NCBI GenBank assembly: GCA_958431225.1
Contig: OY288107.1
Span: 1,825,501-1,889,500, forward strand
DNA: 64,000 bases
Source: an uncultured Alphaproteobacteria bacterium
GTDB taxonomy: Bacteria > Pseudomonadota > Alphaproteobacteria > Puniceispirillales > UBA1172
Direction: 5' to 3'
The notes below the pieces were generated by a model. That model did not search any database and was not told where the DNA came from. It saw only the letters and a list, made by a program, of their open reading frames with translations. Below, piece after piece: positions 29,401 to 35,583 of the stretch (position 1 is its first letter; each line of letters opens with the position of its first letter). A program made the translations under genes and the position numbers.

Positions 29401-32400
29401 CGTCGCCGTCACCACTGGTTATAGCATTGTGATCACCGATGCGGATACCAACAATAATTTCGCTGTGACTGTGGCGGGTGATGCCGATGACCGCTTTGCT
29501 TTCATAGACCAAGGCAATGGCGTTTGGACATTATTCCTCAAAGCCGGGGCGGCGGTTATGGCGTCTTCACCGCCAATTGCGCTAACCTATACGGTGAGCG
29601 ATGGCGTTAATGAAGCGGCGGCGGGTGCGGTTGATGTTGTGCTTGTGGAAAGCACGGTGGCTTTCACGGCGGGCAGGGGCAATCAGGTTGTCTATCTGAA
29701 TGAAAATGACGGCGGCGCGCGCGTGGCGGATGTTCGGGCGACAAGCACTGAATCGGGCGGTAGTATTTCTTATCGCATCACTGGCGATGATGCTGGGTTT
29801 TTCGGCGTTAATACCGTAGGCAGTATTTTTGCTATTGATATTGAAAACTCCAAGATACGGCAATTTGATTACGAAACCGATGCCACCGAATACACGATTG
29901 AGGTCACCGCCACGCATAATCCTTCGGGCGGTCATGCAACGGCGATTATCACGCTTTATATTCGTGATGTGAATGATCATGCGCCGATTTTTGGTGCGAC
30001 GCGGGTGGCGGCGGGTGTTGGCTTGTCGCTTAAGGGTTTTCAACTCCATGACACTTTGACTGGCACGGTTGCCGATGAATACATATCTGGCGGGTCGCTT
30101 GATGATACGATCAATGGTGGCGGCGGTGATGATCATATTTGGGGGGGCGGTCCGACACTGACGCATGATACGATCACGCTGGCGGAAACAAGGGGCAGTG
30201 CCGAGACGGTGTATTATCATATAGGCTTGATTCAGAGTACAAATAATTTGGTGGCGACGGATGGCGAGGTGGTCGTGCATAATTTCCGCTATGATGAAGA
30301 TAATCTGGTATTTATCAACAGAAATTTGCAAGGCATGGCTGACTTACTATCCGATGCCCGCCGTGGTAATCAGATTGCCAATGACGGCAAATTATACATG
30401 GAGCCGATTATCGCCCGCACCGAAGGCTCGGTGATTAGCCACATCGCTGGCATAGAGATTTACATTTCTGGCAGGAAAGCCTTGACGTTAAATTTTGCCG
30501 AAGATAGCCAACCGCTTTTCCGTGGCGAGCATCGTTTTTCGCGTGATGCCGAACCTTTCCTTGGCGTATTGGATGGTTTGTTCCAATATCGTGGTTATAT
30601 TTCCCCGAGTTTGTTTGACAACACGCTATTGGAAAATTACGTCAATGAATTAAAAATCATTAAAGAGCCGCCGCATGAGTTCACGGCGGATATATTCTTA
30701 ATCGAATCGCGTTCGGTGGCTGATGGCGTATTTGCGACACTCCCGGCACGGGATGGCGATGGTTCTGCCCCGAATAATACGATCCGTTATGAGATCATTG
30801 ATGGCAATATAGGCGATGTGTTCGCCATTGATGCCGATGGCGGTATAGGCGTGGCGGCGGGTAAAAATTTAGATTATGAGACCACGCAGCTTTACACGCT
30901 GACGATTGCGGCGACTGATGGGGGCACGCCGTCTATGCGTGCGACAAAAACTTTAACGATAGCGGTTGCTGATGTGAATGACATTGTGCCGACTTATACG
31001 CCTTCGGTGGCGGCGGATGAAATGGTGGTGCTGACTGGCACGAGTTTTGGTGGCAATCGTGAGGACGTAAGCACGGGTTATAGCATCACGATTGATGATG
31101 CGGATACGTCTAATGCTTTCACCTTTGGGCTGAGCGACCCCCGCTTTGAATTCCGCGACCAAGGCAATGGCGTTTGGGAATTATTTTTGAAAGAATTCCA
31201 ACCGGTATTTTATTTCCATGAACGCACGGTGACGTTGAATTTCTATGTAGATGATGGCGTCAATCGTGCGGCGGCGCCGGGTGTTGTCAATTTTGCCGTT
31301 GTTGATACGGCGTTGCGTTTTGAAAATAATCCGATAGATTGGCGTGTTCCCGGCGGCATAGTGCTAGAATCCACGGGGGGTGCGGCGTTTCCTTTGGGTG
31401 ATTTGCGGGCGAGTGGCGGTCTCTATGGCAAGCCCTTGATTTTTTCCATCATCAGCGTCAATGGCGTTGCCTATAATGCGGCGGTGCATCATTTCTATCT
31501 TGTGGATAATGTGTTGTGGCATAGGGGTAATGTTGCCGATTACGAAACCGCCCCGATACGCACGGACTCCACCGGGCGTCCGTTTAGGGGCGATACATTG
31601 ATATTCGGGGTCAGGGATGAGAGCACCACCCTTGAAAGCACCCCAATCCAAGTTGAAATCGCCAATGTAGATGAGGGCAGTGCGGTTTATGGTCTGGCAT
31701 CAAGCACCCCGATGGCGGGAGGCACCCTGACCGTGAATCGCGTCCTTGACGACCCTGATGGCATGGTTGCGGGGAGTGAAACCTATGCTTGGACACGCAC
31801 GACTGCGGATGGAAACGTTGTTTCCATAGGCACAAATTCCCCCACCTATCAAAGAGTAGCTGCGGATTCTGGTGCAGTGATTCAGGTTCATGTGTCCTAT
31901 ATTGATGCGAGTTCAAATCGGCTCGTGACCTACGCAGACCCATTATTCTTCTATGATGATTTTGGCACTATCGCTAATCCTGTGATTACAGGCTCTAATG
32001 TAGGCGATGTGCTTCACGGCGTGGCGGGTAGTAATACCATCAATGCAAGAGGTGGAGATGATGTAGTCTATGGCGCACCGCATGCCGAGACCATCAATGG
32101 CGGGGCAGGGGATGATGTTATTCATGGCGGTAATGGCGGTGATACTATTGATGGCGGAATAGGGCATGATACTATTTATGGCGGTGGCGGTGTTGATACT
32201 ATTGATGGCGGGGACGGGAATGATATTATCAATGCTGGTGGCGGGGTGGAGCAAAGAATTGCTGGCGGTGATGGTGCTGATTATTTTGTGTTAAATTCAA
32301 GAACCTACTTCAATACTGGGAGGAATCATATACGTGTTACAGATTATAACAGGGATCAAGGCGACCGAATCGTGATTAACCTAGAGGGGTCGGAGTGGAA

Positions 32401-35400
32401 TAGTATTAACTTTGCTGACGTACCTGTAAGCACTGGTGGCTCTAGGGGGGGGATTCACCTTGATTACAATATCTATTGGGGGGAAGGTCAAGATAATAAT
32501 ATCGCGGTTCTTGATGGTACTGGGTTAGTTAAGGCATCATTTATCGTAGGGATTAATATAAATTTCGGCACAGGTGCTAATGACGTTTTAATAGGCGGTG
32601 GTGATACCGATAATTTTTATGGTTTCTCTGGTGATGACATTATTTTTGGCATGGGTGATGCGGAAACCATCTATGGCGGTGATGGTCATGACACCATCCA
32701 TGGCGGGGTGGGCGATGACACGCTTATCGGCGATAGCATCATCGTCACCACAAGTGGCGATGAAGAACTTATAGGCGATGCCTATGAAGACGACCATGCA
32801 GGCAATGACATTATCTATGGCGGTCTGGGGAATGATTATATTCGTGGCATTATGGGCTCAGACCACGTTTTTGGCGGTCAGGGGAATGATTATCTTAAAG
32901 CGGGGGTTGATGGTGTAAGGTCGGTCATATTCGGCGGTGATGGCATTGATTATATGGAGGGCGACACCAACCATTATCACACCACCTATTTCCTAGACAC
33001 ACGCGCACTAGAAGACAACACCGATATCATCGCCGATTTTAGATACAACCCCGGACACAATGAAGAAAACAAATTGCGCGTCCATGTCACCGAAAGACAA
33101 AGAAGCCTACTTGAAGGCACTACTGATGAGGACGCATGGCTCGCAAGATTACAACAAACCCTCAATATCCGTTGGGATGATTCAAACCGCCCCAAAGCCG
33201 GCACCGAACTCAAAGCCCTCATCGCGGGCAACCACATCGCCCAATCCAGAGAACCATCTCGCCACCCAAATGATTTCGGGGGTGCCAACACCGACACCAA
33301 TACCCGAGACAATGTCGCCTTCTATCACACCAGAGGCACGGCAGATACAAGCGATGATATCCTCATCATGACCATCGGCAAATTCTCCACCAATGGCAAC
33401 GGACGCGTCGGCAGAGACACGTTTGAGCTAAGCCTAGCCGCCGCCGATTTCGACCCCAATGGCGATTTCAAAGCCGAATTTAGCCTCACCGCCAACGCCG
33501 ACAACACCAAACTATTCATAGCAACAACCCGCCCCGACCCAGACGGCATAAGAGGCAGTTTCCAATACCAATGGTACAGCATCACCAATAGTGGCGCCAC
33601 CGACACGCTCATAGGCATTGACGATACCATATCAGAAAGCCTAGACATCAGCACACACAAACTCCCCGAAGGCATGGCTTACGGCGTCAGCATAACCTAC
33701 ACCGACCGAGGCGGCAAGACCACCACCACCGAACTAACCACTCCAGCCATCAATATAGGCGTCATAGGCACGGGCGCCACCGAATCCATCAAAGGCGGGC
33801 TAGCCCACGAAGACATAGACGGCAGAGGCGGCAACGACCACCTATGGGGCGGCCACGACGGCAACGACACCATCACACTTTCCACCAAGGCCGGCGACAT
33901 AGAAACCATCTATTACCGCATGACATCAGGGGCAGGGGGCATAATCGCCACAGACGGACACGACACCATAGATAATTTTCGTATAGGCGAAGATAGGCTG
34001 TTCATAGTAGATAGGGGCAGCATACCCCTCAGCCTTGATGATTTTATGAATAGCGATATGGTGCAGGTGAAACCGATTATAGATTTCCGCCCAAATGATA
34101 TCATCAGAAGCGGACCCGGAATAGGACGAACAGCAGATGTTAGAGACCTAATAGGCGTGGAAATCTACCTAGACGGCGTAAAAGCCCTAACCATCAATTT
34201 TACCGAAGAAATCATCAGGCTAAGGATAGGCTTCATTTGGGAAGCCATCGCCCAAAATTACGTAGGACCCGCCGCAAACAAATCAGGACCAACAGGCAAC
34301 CCACTAGACGAACACGGCTTCATAACCGACAACACACTCCTCAAAAACTATTTCGGCAGTGGCGACCATAACAATTTGCGTATTGTGAGCGCACTCCCCG
34401 ACCGCTTTGAAGAACCATCCGTCCAACTCCTAGCAAAAAGCCAAGCCGTAACCATAAGCGAAAACACCACCAACCCCAACCTAGCCACCATCCAAGCCAC
34501 CGGCAGCGGCGACATAACCTACCGCATCATAGGCGGCAACGACGACAACCATTTCGCCATTGATGAAGACACCGGCATCATATCCCTAATAAAAGGACTA
34601 GATTACGAAACCGCCCCAACCCACGAACTAACCATAGCCGCCATAGACGACGGACACGGAGACACCACCAACCACCACGATGTCGCAGTCGTTATCGTGA
34701 ATGTAGAAAACACCAACGACTCCGCCCCCGAATTCATATTTGACGGAAACGGCGAATATGCCGAGGTAAATGTATCCGAAACCGCCGAGGCAGGCTCAAT
34801 AGTAAGACAAGTAACGGCAACCGACCCAGACGGCACCAGCGAAAAACTAACCTTCAAAATCACCGGCTCCCAAACCCAGAATTTTGAAATAGACGAAGAA
34901 AGCGGCATCATCACAGTCAAAGCAGGACACAACCTAGATTACGACACCCAATCCACCCGCCAACGCATAGAAGTAGAAGTAACCGACGGCACCCAAAAAA
35001 CAACAACATCCGTCCCAATAACCCTAACAAACGCCAACGACGAACCCCCCGAATTCGCCGGCACAATAAGCGGATTCGAATCCGCAACCCTAGAGCCAGG
35101 AAACGGCGGCACCGGCGGCACCAGCACCGGCTACAAAATAGGCATAAACGACCCAGACCACCAAGGATTCAACAACCACGAAATCCAAATCCAAGACGGC
35201 GAGGACAGATTCGAATTCCGCAGCAAAGCCAGCGGCATACTAGGCAGACAAGATTACGAACTATACCTAATAGAGGGCGAAAGCGTAGAAGCAGGAACCA
35301 TAACCCTAAAATACCGCATATACGACGGCGTAAATTACGCAGATGGAGACCCACAATCAGTAGAAATAACCATATCAACCCCAGCCCCAGTCACGCCCGC

Positions 35401-35494
35401 ACCCGCGCCAGACCCCGCGCCCGCGCCCGCGCCAGATTACGACGACCCACTAGCAGGCATAGTGCCACTACCAGACACCGACCCTTATGCCTAA
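17465..35494 (+). CDS. Giant cadherin/RTX-like surface protein (6009 residues)
   Basis: A predicted giant surface protein or adhesin. A hydrophobic stretch (SGFTASIWTLSGVVLAAC) ends in a lipobox-like LAAC with C45, preceded by an unusually long charged leader. Residues about 55-200 form an N-terminal domain shared with the next gene (SPVQGARLYFDLDNDGDID). From about residue 265 there are roughly 20 cadherin-like repeats, seen from their D-x-N-D-x-x-P linkers and LDYE motifs. Between them are DPDG-YQW modules, RTX-like Gly/Asp blocks (about 2790-2850, 4840-4950, 5035-5180) and three copies of a composite module (27295-28010, 30016-30715, 33760-34410). The tail is Pro/Ala-rich (about 5973-6009). 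Calcium should rigidify both repeat types. No secretion genes are nearby; ligand and export route are unknown. One uninterrupted frame over 18 kb argues for active selection. Confidence 0.9.
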   Translation: MPNNLTATRDLFNWRDRELESHQRLVLSGFTASIWTLSGVVLAACDIFDDDGRGGNTLHVQKSPVQGARLYFDLDNDGDIDTADIMAQDAVFPQGFVTDAAGRAHNIPAIFQDLPFKAVLDGAIDADTGVALSGEMFSIPATNGAHRLASPITDFIVDDGRTPEQVIAALLPDADSAEITRILEAINDPRSYLGGDARIEALSFYVASLTNPTPDAVRSDAEKILNGVPTDPMDPNYNTLIIVNDDTTPNTDTIDLPAKTIGAYDSYIAKIQAVSHAGAVRYRIIEPADNEAFHVDRDGIISVVEGATLTDTTLRIEVSNGDESKIVSIAVTVAAAPVLNELPADATTATIMENVEGGTGTGTILISGITPTAPLSNPTWEIREANPAGLAALLDAKFAIVAAGNAYNLVLKDGASLDYDAIPRGVINLHVWVKENGVRSNALELRIQVETDPSEIDFGGNVLGIVFEDGNLIAQGRISVENQPENADVIVSSHGTYGSLEYADGTWTYTLDDSMGTRVDGLLSGEVLIDTATISVGGVRQNILIRINGADEDVHFVDNVGTRTADASVGVERGNPVLAGVDIFADLTLMNANLADIAVKFADAGENYNLFTISDAGLLTFTGTNEDVAGFGDSITLNLEITAPVLTRATLPFALQVNVINEVDDGRAEYEVTGDVELGQVLTVSRVQGSEDPDGVVGGVSFQWFRGDENAPTLLRTGERYRVTQDDIDSSDSIGVFVSYTDGSGTIYTHRDGNPDTTIVAFATPVKFTAPAAADRTINLDEDTAAGPTPHFSVTAESEDDDGNPVDIARYELLDENRAVVPDYKGFEIDSSSGAITLTGALDYETDTRITLRVRATDENTPAETATLILTVNVGDVNDNAPIFTPNQPTTATIPESQTAADGTILTITARDDDGTAPNNVVRYDITGGTGLGLFYIDENTGAIRVETGVDLNYDTTPATTRYTLEITASDGGDNPPADAMTATQMVIINLSDVNDIVPVVTPPPAGASFTVRTTATQGVSTTDTGTGYHITITDADTNNRFTFNVDDPRFDFIDRGNGVWELTLLANQDVPEAVASTITVNYQVHDGARNSANPGAVIFTVVDTPVEFTAPATRTINLAEDTTASNTPHFTVQARSDDGAGKAVDIDSYMFVNDNNVEATEYRGFTIDADSGAITLTGSLDHEDTHRDGSTINLRVRATDDNDETNTLMLTVNVGDVNEHAPVFTQSTYTAEIAETLAVDAEVVRVSASDADGTAENSNVRYDITGGNTGNVFDINPSSGVITLLNPLDYETATEYTLTITASDGTLTDTATVTINIRDINDESPSVPNPAPTGTARVTAAADNPVGTGMGYRISVSDDDAVNDFDVDIIAGDDRFEFRRQTGTNTWELFLDSGEEILPLELGTTITLTYQVTDGGVGTTPAAGTVTLTVVDTPVRFTAPTITTIPLEENNVANLAVATVTATSEDDAGATVHIQSFALVDDFGGLFSISTTGAGTASAAASITIADANALDYETTESYSLQVVATDANTPPETNILTLTVNVGDANDNAPIFTPGQIITATIPETQTAADGTILRITADDDDATAPNNAVRYEITDGTGMGLFYINPITGDIRVADDVDLDYDTDPATTEYTLTITASDGGDNPPADFVAMTRTTTVTITLSDVNDIVPDVDFPPAGTTGTVRTTFGSADFAQNSAAGTGYSIAITDADTGNQFAGKFNVSDPRFDFIDRGNGVWELTLLAGQEIDVEIDPDASEAETITLTYEVNDGTHKIDGEVVTLEVVGKPKFNITGLLSVPVPEDVSDADALVTFKATLDEAPDLEVNYRITDGNIGGLFHLEKDGLNNAVISLVADRSLDYEILPDSYTLTVEASTSFEGESVVEDITLRIAVDNVNEYAPAFDADAFDDVDDVAENIADDHVIKRVRATDDDRGDTVRYSLAPASSALFEINDDGEITLVDGQSLDYESQAQHQVVVIAADRDNGGKTSQASFDINLMDLNDDTPILTASIASGKVRADTPGLLGGTDTGIRLILTDEDGVATNDYTSDSFTISGTEADKFGLRREIVGAHREWGLYFTGETGIDFSAISGGAITLNIAVTDRLSDGTSHTTDPVPVTIEELTSTVSFTAGKGSRSFDVMEGVEKIVGTELVTVEATSTASGPVKYAFLGGRQIFGAFSIDADSGVITYAADTSFDFEDSRPNPYRLNVIATDTSNNNTAPATITVNVLDVNEHAPLFASVIGYATVAESHTEADGMFAKVTARDGDGASPNNAIVRYEITGGTGMGIFKINAKGEVSLASGQTLDYDTAPTSYTLEIIATDGGGADAMTTPTESTHILTIDISDVNDITPTYTESGAAMVRMTGVHGHNYRIHTGYSITIDDADTNNVFTFNLSDPNRFEFRDQGNGVWGLFVIPDRVFDLAEGTITLTYQLRDGNNDAVDENGMVRSGSVNVEVVATSVRFIENMGDQSVDVMEGKTQMAGAQLAVVEAVALASGTVSYALAEASDLFSIDETTGIITYIADTNFDFEMQDKYTLKIVATNDGNGINGTHVGDTATATITINVGDANEHAPTFPATLTATVADAHTAADGVFTTITANDADGSAPNNVVRYDITGGNRDDSFTIDPDSGGISVAAGKILAHGVYTLEITATDGGAPLLSSTHDITITVTQSGSVAAEYSLSQTGRTLTANLDTPDPDGIKAATTPRYQWFSLDSGTVLDTTNTENYTLPNDADTDGYYGVIITYTDGSDVRESVVAYNFDKSVHVTPIDKDPTPQTTLTADAENLYIGDDEANTATAPGIRNDAFFGFGGRDTFQGAGWNDVFYGGADVDIFWGGAGSDAFVLDFDHDSSANGNADIVADFTHHGPHDYDRIRVYVDDPAAITTVDALKTALKITFGKAQTSLFRDAADDRDIDNLYIYNSSGDILLEIEDFFDGTKSTLSADDAITLDMFEILSKAEKPTAAAHHLEITEHKGGANPLPQSVLTMQSLKGATATIQGAHSDLFEVRGNGLGTFHLFIKENALLDHDTHGIIAFNIFFSEVKDVSGARVESFDAQRVEITVTEGKAEYAITETESGALEVALVPGKEDPDGVVGTPSYQWFKIENGMDVNVAGTDASYTPAADDAALTHGVVVSYTDTLDVALSTTSDVRVIYSPVTFTDDEVSVRINENDAATAVASVKAESTESGGTIAYAITGGDDDNLFAIDADGKITLTRALDYEIDATAYTLEITATHSPSDATNTATVNIYVNDVNDHAPLLPPKAQVAAGLSRAIVGTSDADDPLDGIDGVVDYIDGGAGADAIDGGGGDDHILGGEGADTITLADAKGSVETIYYRFSSGDAGFVAGDGAMTVENFRYYEDNLVLIDTDARVITLDRFLHDDNVGTDDADGNLIPDGKLYLQPLQREVGTHPKSTIYLAGIKIWIDDTAALTINFAEDSQPEVRGEVDTDRFRWKDTGEPFFGTLNNDFIGEYAGYYYPQLNDNTLLHAYVADLKIIDDADLPAGFATDVFISESRSNADGVFITLPATDGDGSAPNHVVRYAITAGNIGDVFSIDGDGGISVAAGANLDFETTTEYTLTITATDSGVPPMHDTHTLTIGITDANDIAPVLSAIGGVVAADFAENNSAPTPELLTTLTFSIADTDADNDFTFRVTAGGDAPTAAQNTLAGKFEVALVNDVWTLKLKTGRTIDYESETGLDENDAITLNIVVHDGVKDSNVVPVTLTITNINDTGPTLTLAPASTYALDEQPIPADESLYAGVTLTLGSVVAGIVPDLESRHFSVQGDIGKRFDIVAGQTPDEWHIHLKAGEILEHETETQIILRVTADDGVNAPYQTGDITINVRDINNHAPILASNTPMSVEISESRTDADPAFATITARDADGTSPNNAVRYDIVSGNVGDVFTINRMTGAISVAAGKSLDFDTLAKYTLAIHASDGGTPSRVVAHNLTITLTDTNDITPTYTPAGTASIRATSGHTVAVTTGYSIVITDADTNNNFAVTVAGDADDRFAFIDQGNGVWTLFLKAGAAVMASSPPIALTYTVSDGVNEAAAGAVDVVLVESTVAFTAGRGNQVVYLNENDGGARVADVRATSTESGGSISYRITGDDAGFFGVNTVGSIFAIDIENSKIRQFDYETDATEYTIEVTATHNPSGGHATAIITLYIRDVNDHAPIFGATRVAAGVGLSLKGFQLHDTLTGTVADEYISGGSLDDTINGGGGDDHIWGGGPTLTHDTITLAETRGSAETVYYHIGLIQSTNNLVATDGEVVVHNFRYDEDNLVFINRNLQGMADLLSDARRGNQIANDGKLYMEPIIARTEGSVISHIAGIEIYISGRKALTLNFAEDSQPLFRGEHRFSRDAEPFLGVLDGLFQYRGYISPSLFDNTLLENYVNELKIIKEPPHEFTADIFLIESRSVADGVFATLPARDGDGSAPNNTIRYEIIDGNIGDVFAIDADGGIGVAAGKNLDYETTQLYTLTIAATDGGTPSMRATKTLTIAVADVNDIVPTYTPSVAADEMVVLTGTSFGGNREDVSTGYSITIDDADTSNAFTFGLSDPRFEFRDQGNGVWELFLKEFQPVFYFHERTVTLNFYVDDGVNRAAAPGVVNFAVVDTALRFENNPIDWRVPGGIVLESTGGAAFPLGDLRASGGLYGKPLIFSIISVNGVAYNAAVHHFYLVDNVLWHRGNVADYETAPIRTDSTGRPFRGDTLIFGVRDESTTLESTPIQVEIANVDEGSAVYGLASSTPMAGGTLTVNRVLDDPDGMVAGSETYAWTRTTADGNVVSIGTNSPTYQRVAADSGAVIQVHVSYIDASSNRLVTYADPLFFYDDFGTIANPVITGSNVGDVLHGVAGSNTINARGGDDVVYGAPHAETINGGAGDDVIHGGNGGDTIDGGIGHDTIYGGGGVDTIDGGDGNDIINAGGGVEQRIAGGDGADYFVLNSRTYFNTGRNHIRVTDYNRDQGDRIVINLEGSEWNSINFADVPVSTGGSRGGIHLDYNIYWGEGQDNNIAVLDGTGLVKASFIVGININFGTGANDVLIGGGDTDNFYGFSGDDIIFGMGDAETIYGGDGHDTIHGGVGDDTLIGDSIIVTTSGDEELIGDAYEDDHAGNDIIYGGLGNDYIRGIMGSDHVFGGQGNDYLKAGVDGVRSVIFGGDGIDYMEGDTNHYHTTYFLDTRALEDNTDIIADFRYNPGHNEENKLRVHVTERQRSLLEGTTDEDAWLARLQQTLNIRWDDSNRPKAGTELKALIAGNHIAQSREPSRHPNDFGGANTDTNTRDNVAFYHTRGTADTSDDILIMTIGKFSTNGNGRVGRDTFELSLAAADFDPNGDFKAEFSLTANADNTKLFIATTRPDPDGIRGSFQYQWYSITNSGATDTLIGIDDTISESLDISTHKLPEGMAYGVSITYTDRGGKTTTTELTTPAINIGVIGTGATESIKGGLAHEDIDGRGGNDHLWGGHDGNDTITLSTKAGDIETIYYRMTSGAGGIIATDGHDTIDNFRIGEDRLFIVDRGSIPLSLDDFMNSDMVQVKPIIDFRPNDIIRSGPGIGRTADVRDLIGVEIYLDGVKALTINFTEEIIRLRIGFIWEAIAQNYVGPAANKSGPTGNPLDEHGFITDNTLLKNYFGSGDHNNLRIVSALPDRFEEPSVQLLAKSQAVTISENTTNPNLATIQATGSGDITYRIIGGNDDNHFAIDEDTGIISLIKGLDYETAPTHELTIAAIDDGHGDTTNHHDVAVVIVNVENTNDSAPEFIFDGNGEYAEVNVSETAEAGSIVRQVTATDPDGTSEKLTFKITGSQTQNFEIDEESGIITVKAGHNLDYDTQSTRQRIEVEVTDGTQKTTTSVPITLTNANDEPPEFAGTISGFESATLEPGNGGTGGTSTGYKIGINDPDHQGFNNHEIQIQDGEDRFEFRSKASGILGRQDYELYLIEGESVEAGTITLKYRIYDGVNYADGDPQSVEITISTPAPVTPAPAPDPAPAPAPDYDDPLAGIVPLPDTDPYA
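25795..26330 (+). repeat. RTX-like block 1 in the giant gene
   Basis: It encodes Gly/Asp-rich nonapeptide-like turns (FFGFGGRDTFQGAGWNDVFY, GGADVDIFWGGAGSDAFVLD), then a beta region with FTHHGPHDYDRIRVYVDD and LLEIEDFFDG. These are calcium-binding parallel beta-roll signatures. Confidence 0.75.
27295..28010 (+). repeat. Composite RTX plus 'ETIYYRF' module, copy A
   Basis: Order: RTX turns (DGGAGADAIDGGGGDDHILG), SVETIYYRFSSGDAG, VENFRYYEDNLVLID, then AGIKIWID, AALTINFAEDSQP, DNTLLHAYVADLKI, ending at a cadherin repeat (VFISESR). See the matching copies at 30016, 33760 and 38640. Confidence 0.75.
30016..30715 (+). repeat. Composite RTX plus 'ETIYYRF' module, copy B
   Basis: The same order as copy A: DDTINGGGGDDHIWGGG, SAETVYYHIG, HNFRYDEDNLVFIN, AGIEIYISGRKALTLNF, AEDSQPLFRGE, DNTLLENYVNELKII, then IFLIESR of the next repeat. 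Confidence 0.75.
31980..33000 (+). repeat. Main RTX-like blocks of the giant gene
   Basis: Two runs of GG-x-G-x-D-type turns (31980-32310, for example GGAGDDVIHGGNGGDTIDGG, and 32560-33000, for example GGLGNDYIRGIMGSDHVFGG). They are separated by a beta segment (RVTDYNRDQGDRIVINLEG). This is the longest RTX-like region in the protein. Confidence 0.85.
33760..34410 (+). repeat. Composite RTX plus 'ETIYYRF' module, copy C
   Basis: Same order: GRGGNDHLWGGHDGNDTITL, DIETIYYRMTSGAGG, DNFRIGEDRLFIVD, IGVEIYLDGVKALTINF, DNTLLKNYFGSGDHNNLRIV. It follows a DPDG-YQW module and precedes the last two cadherin-like repeats. Confidence 0.75.
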
Positions 35495-35583
35495 TCATGC
35501 GAAAAATGTTATTTTTTTGTTTGCAATTCCTGTGCGCTTGTTCTAAAGTGCCAAAAGAATTGCTAACCTTGGAGGACTAAACC

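Noticed and set aside
17543-35378. Many long reverse-strand open frames within the giant gene
   Set aside because: They lack ribosome sites and have low-complexity compositions mirroring the repeat-rich forward frame. They are antisense shadows of the biased codon use.
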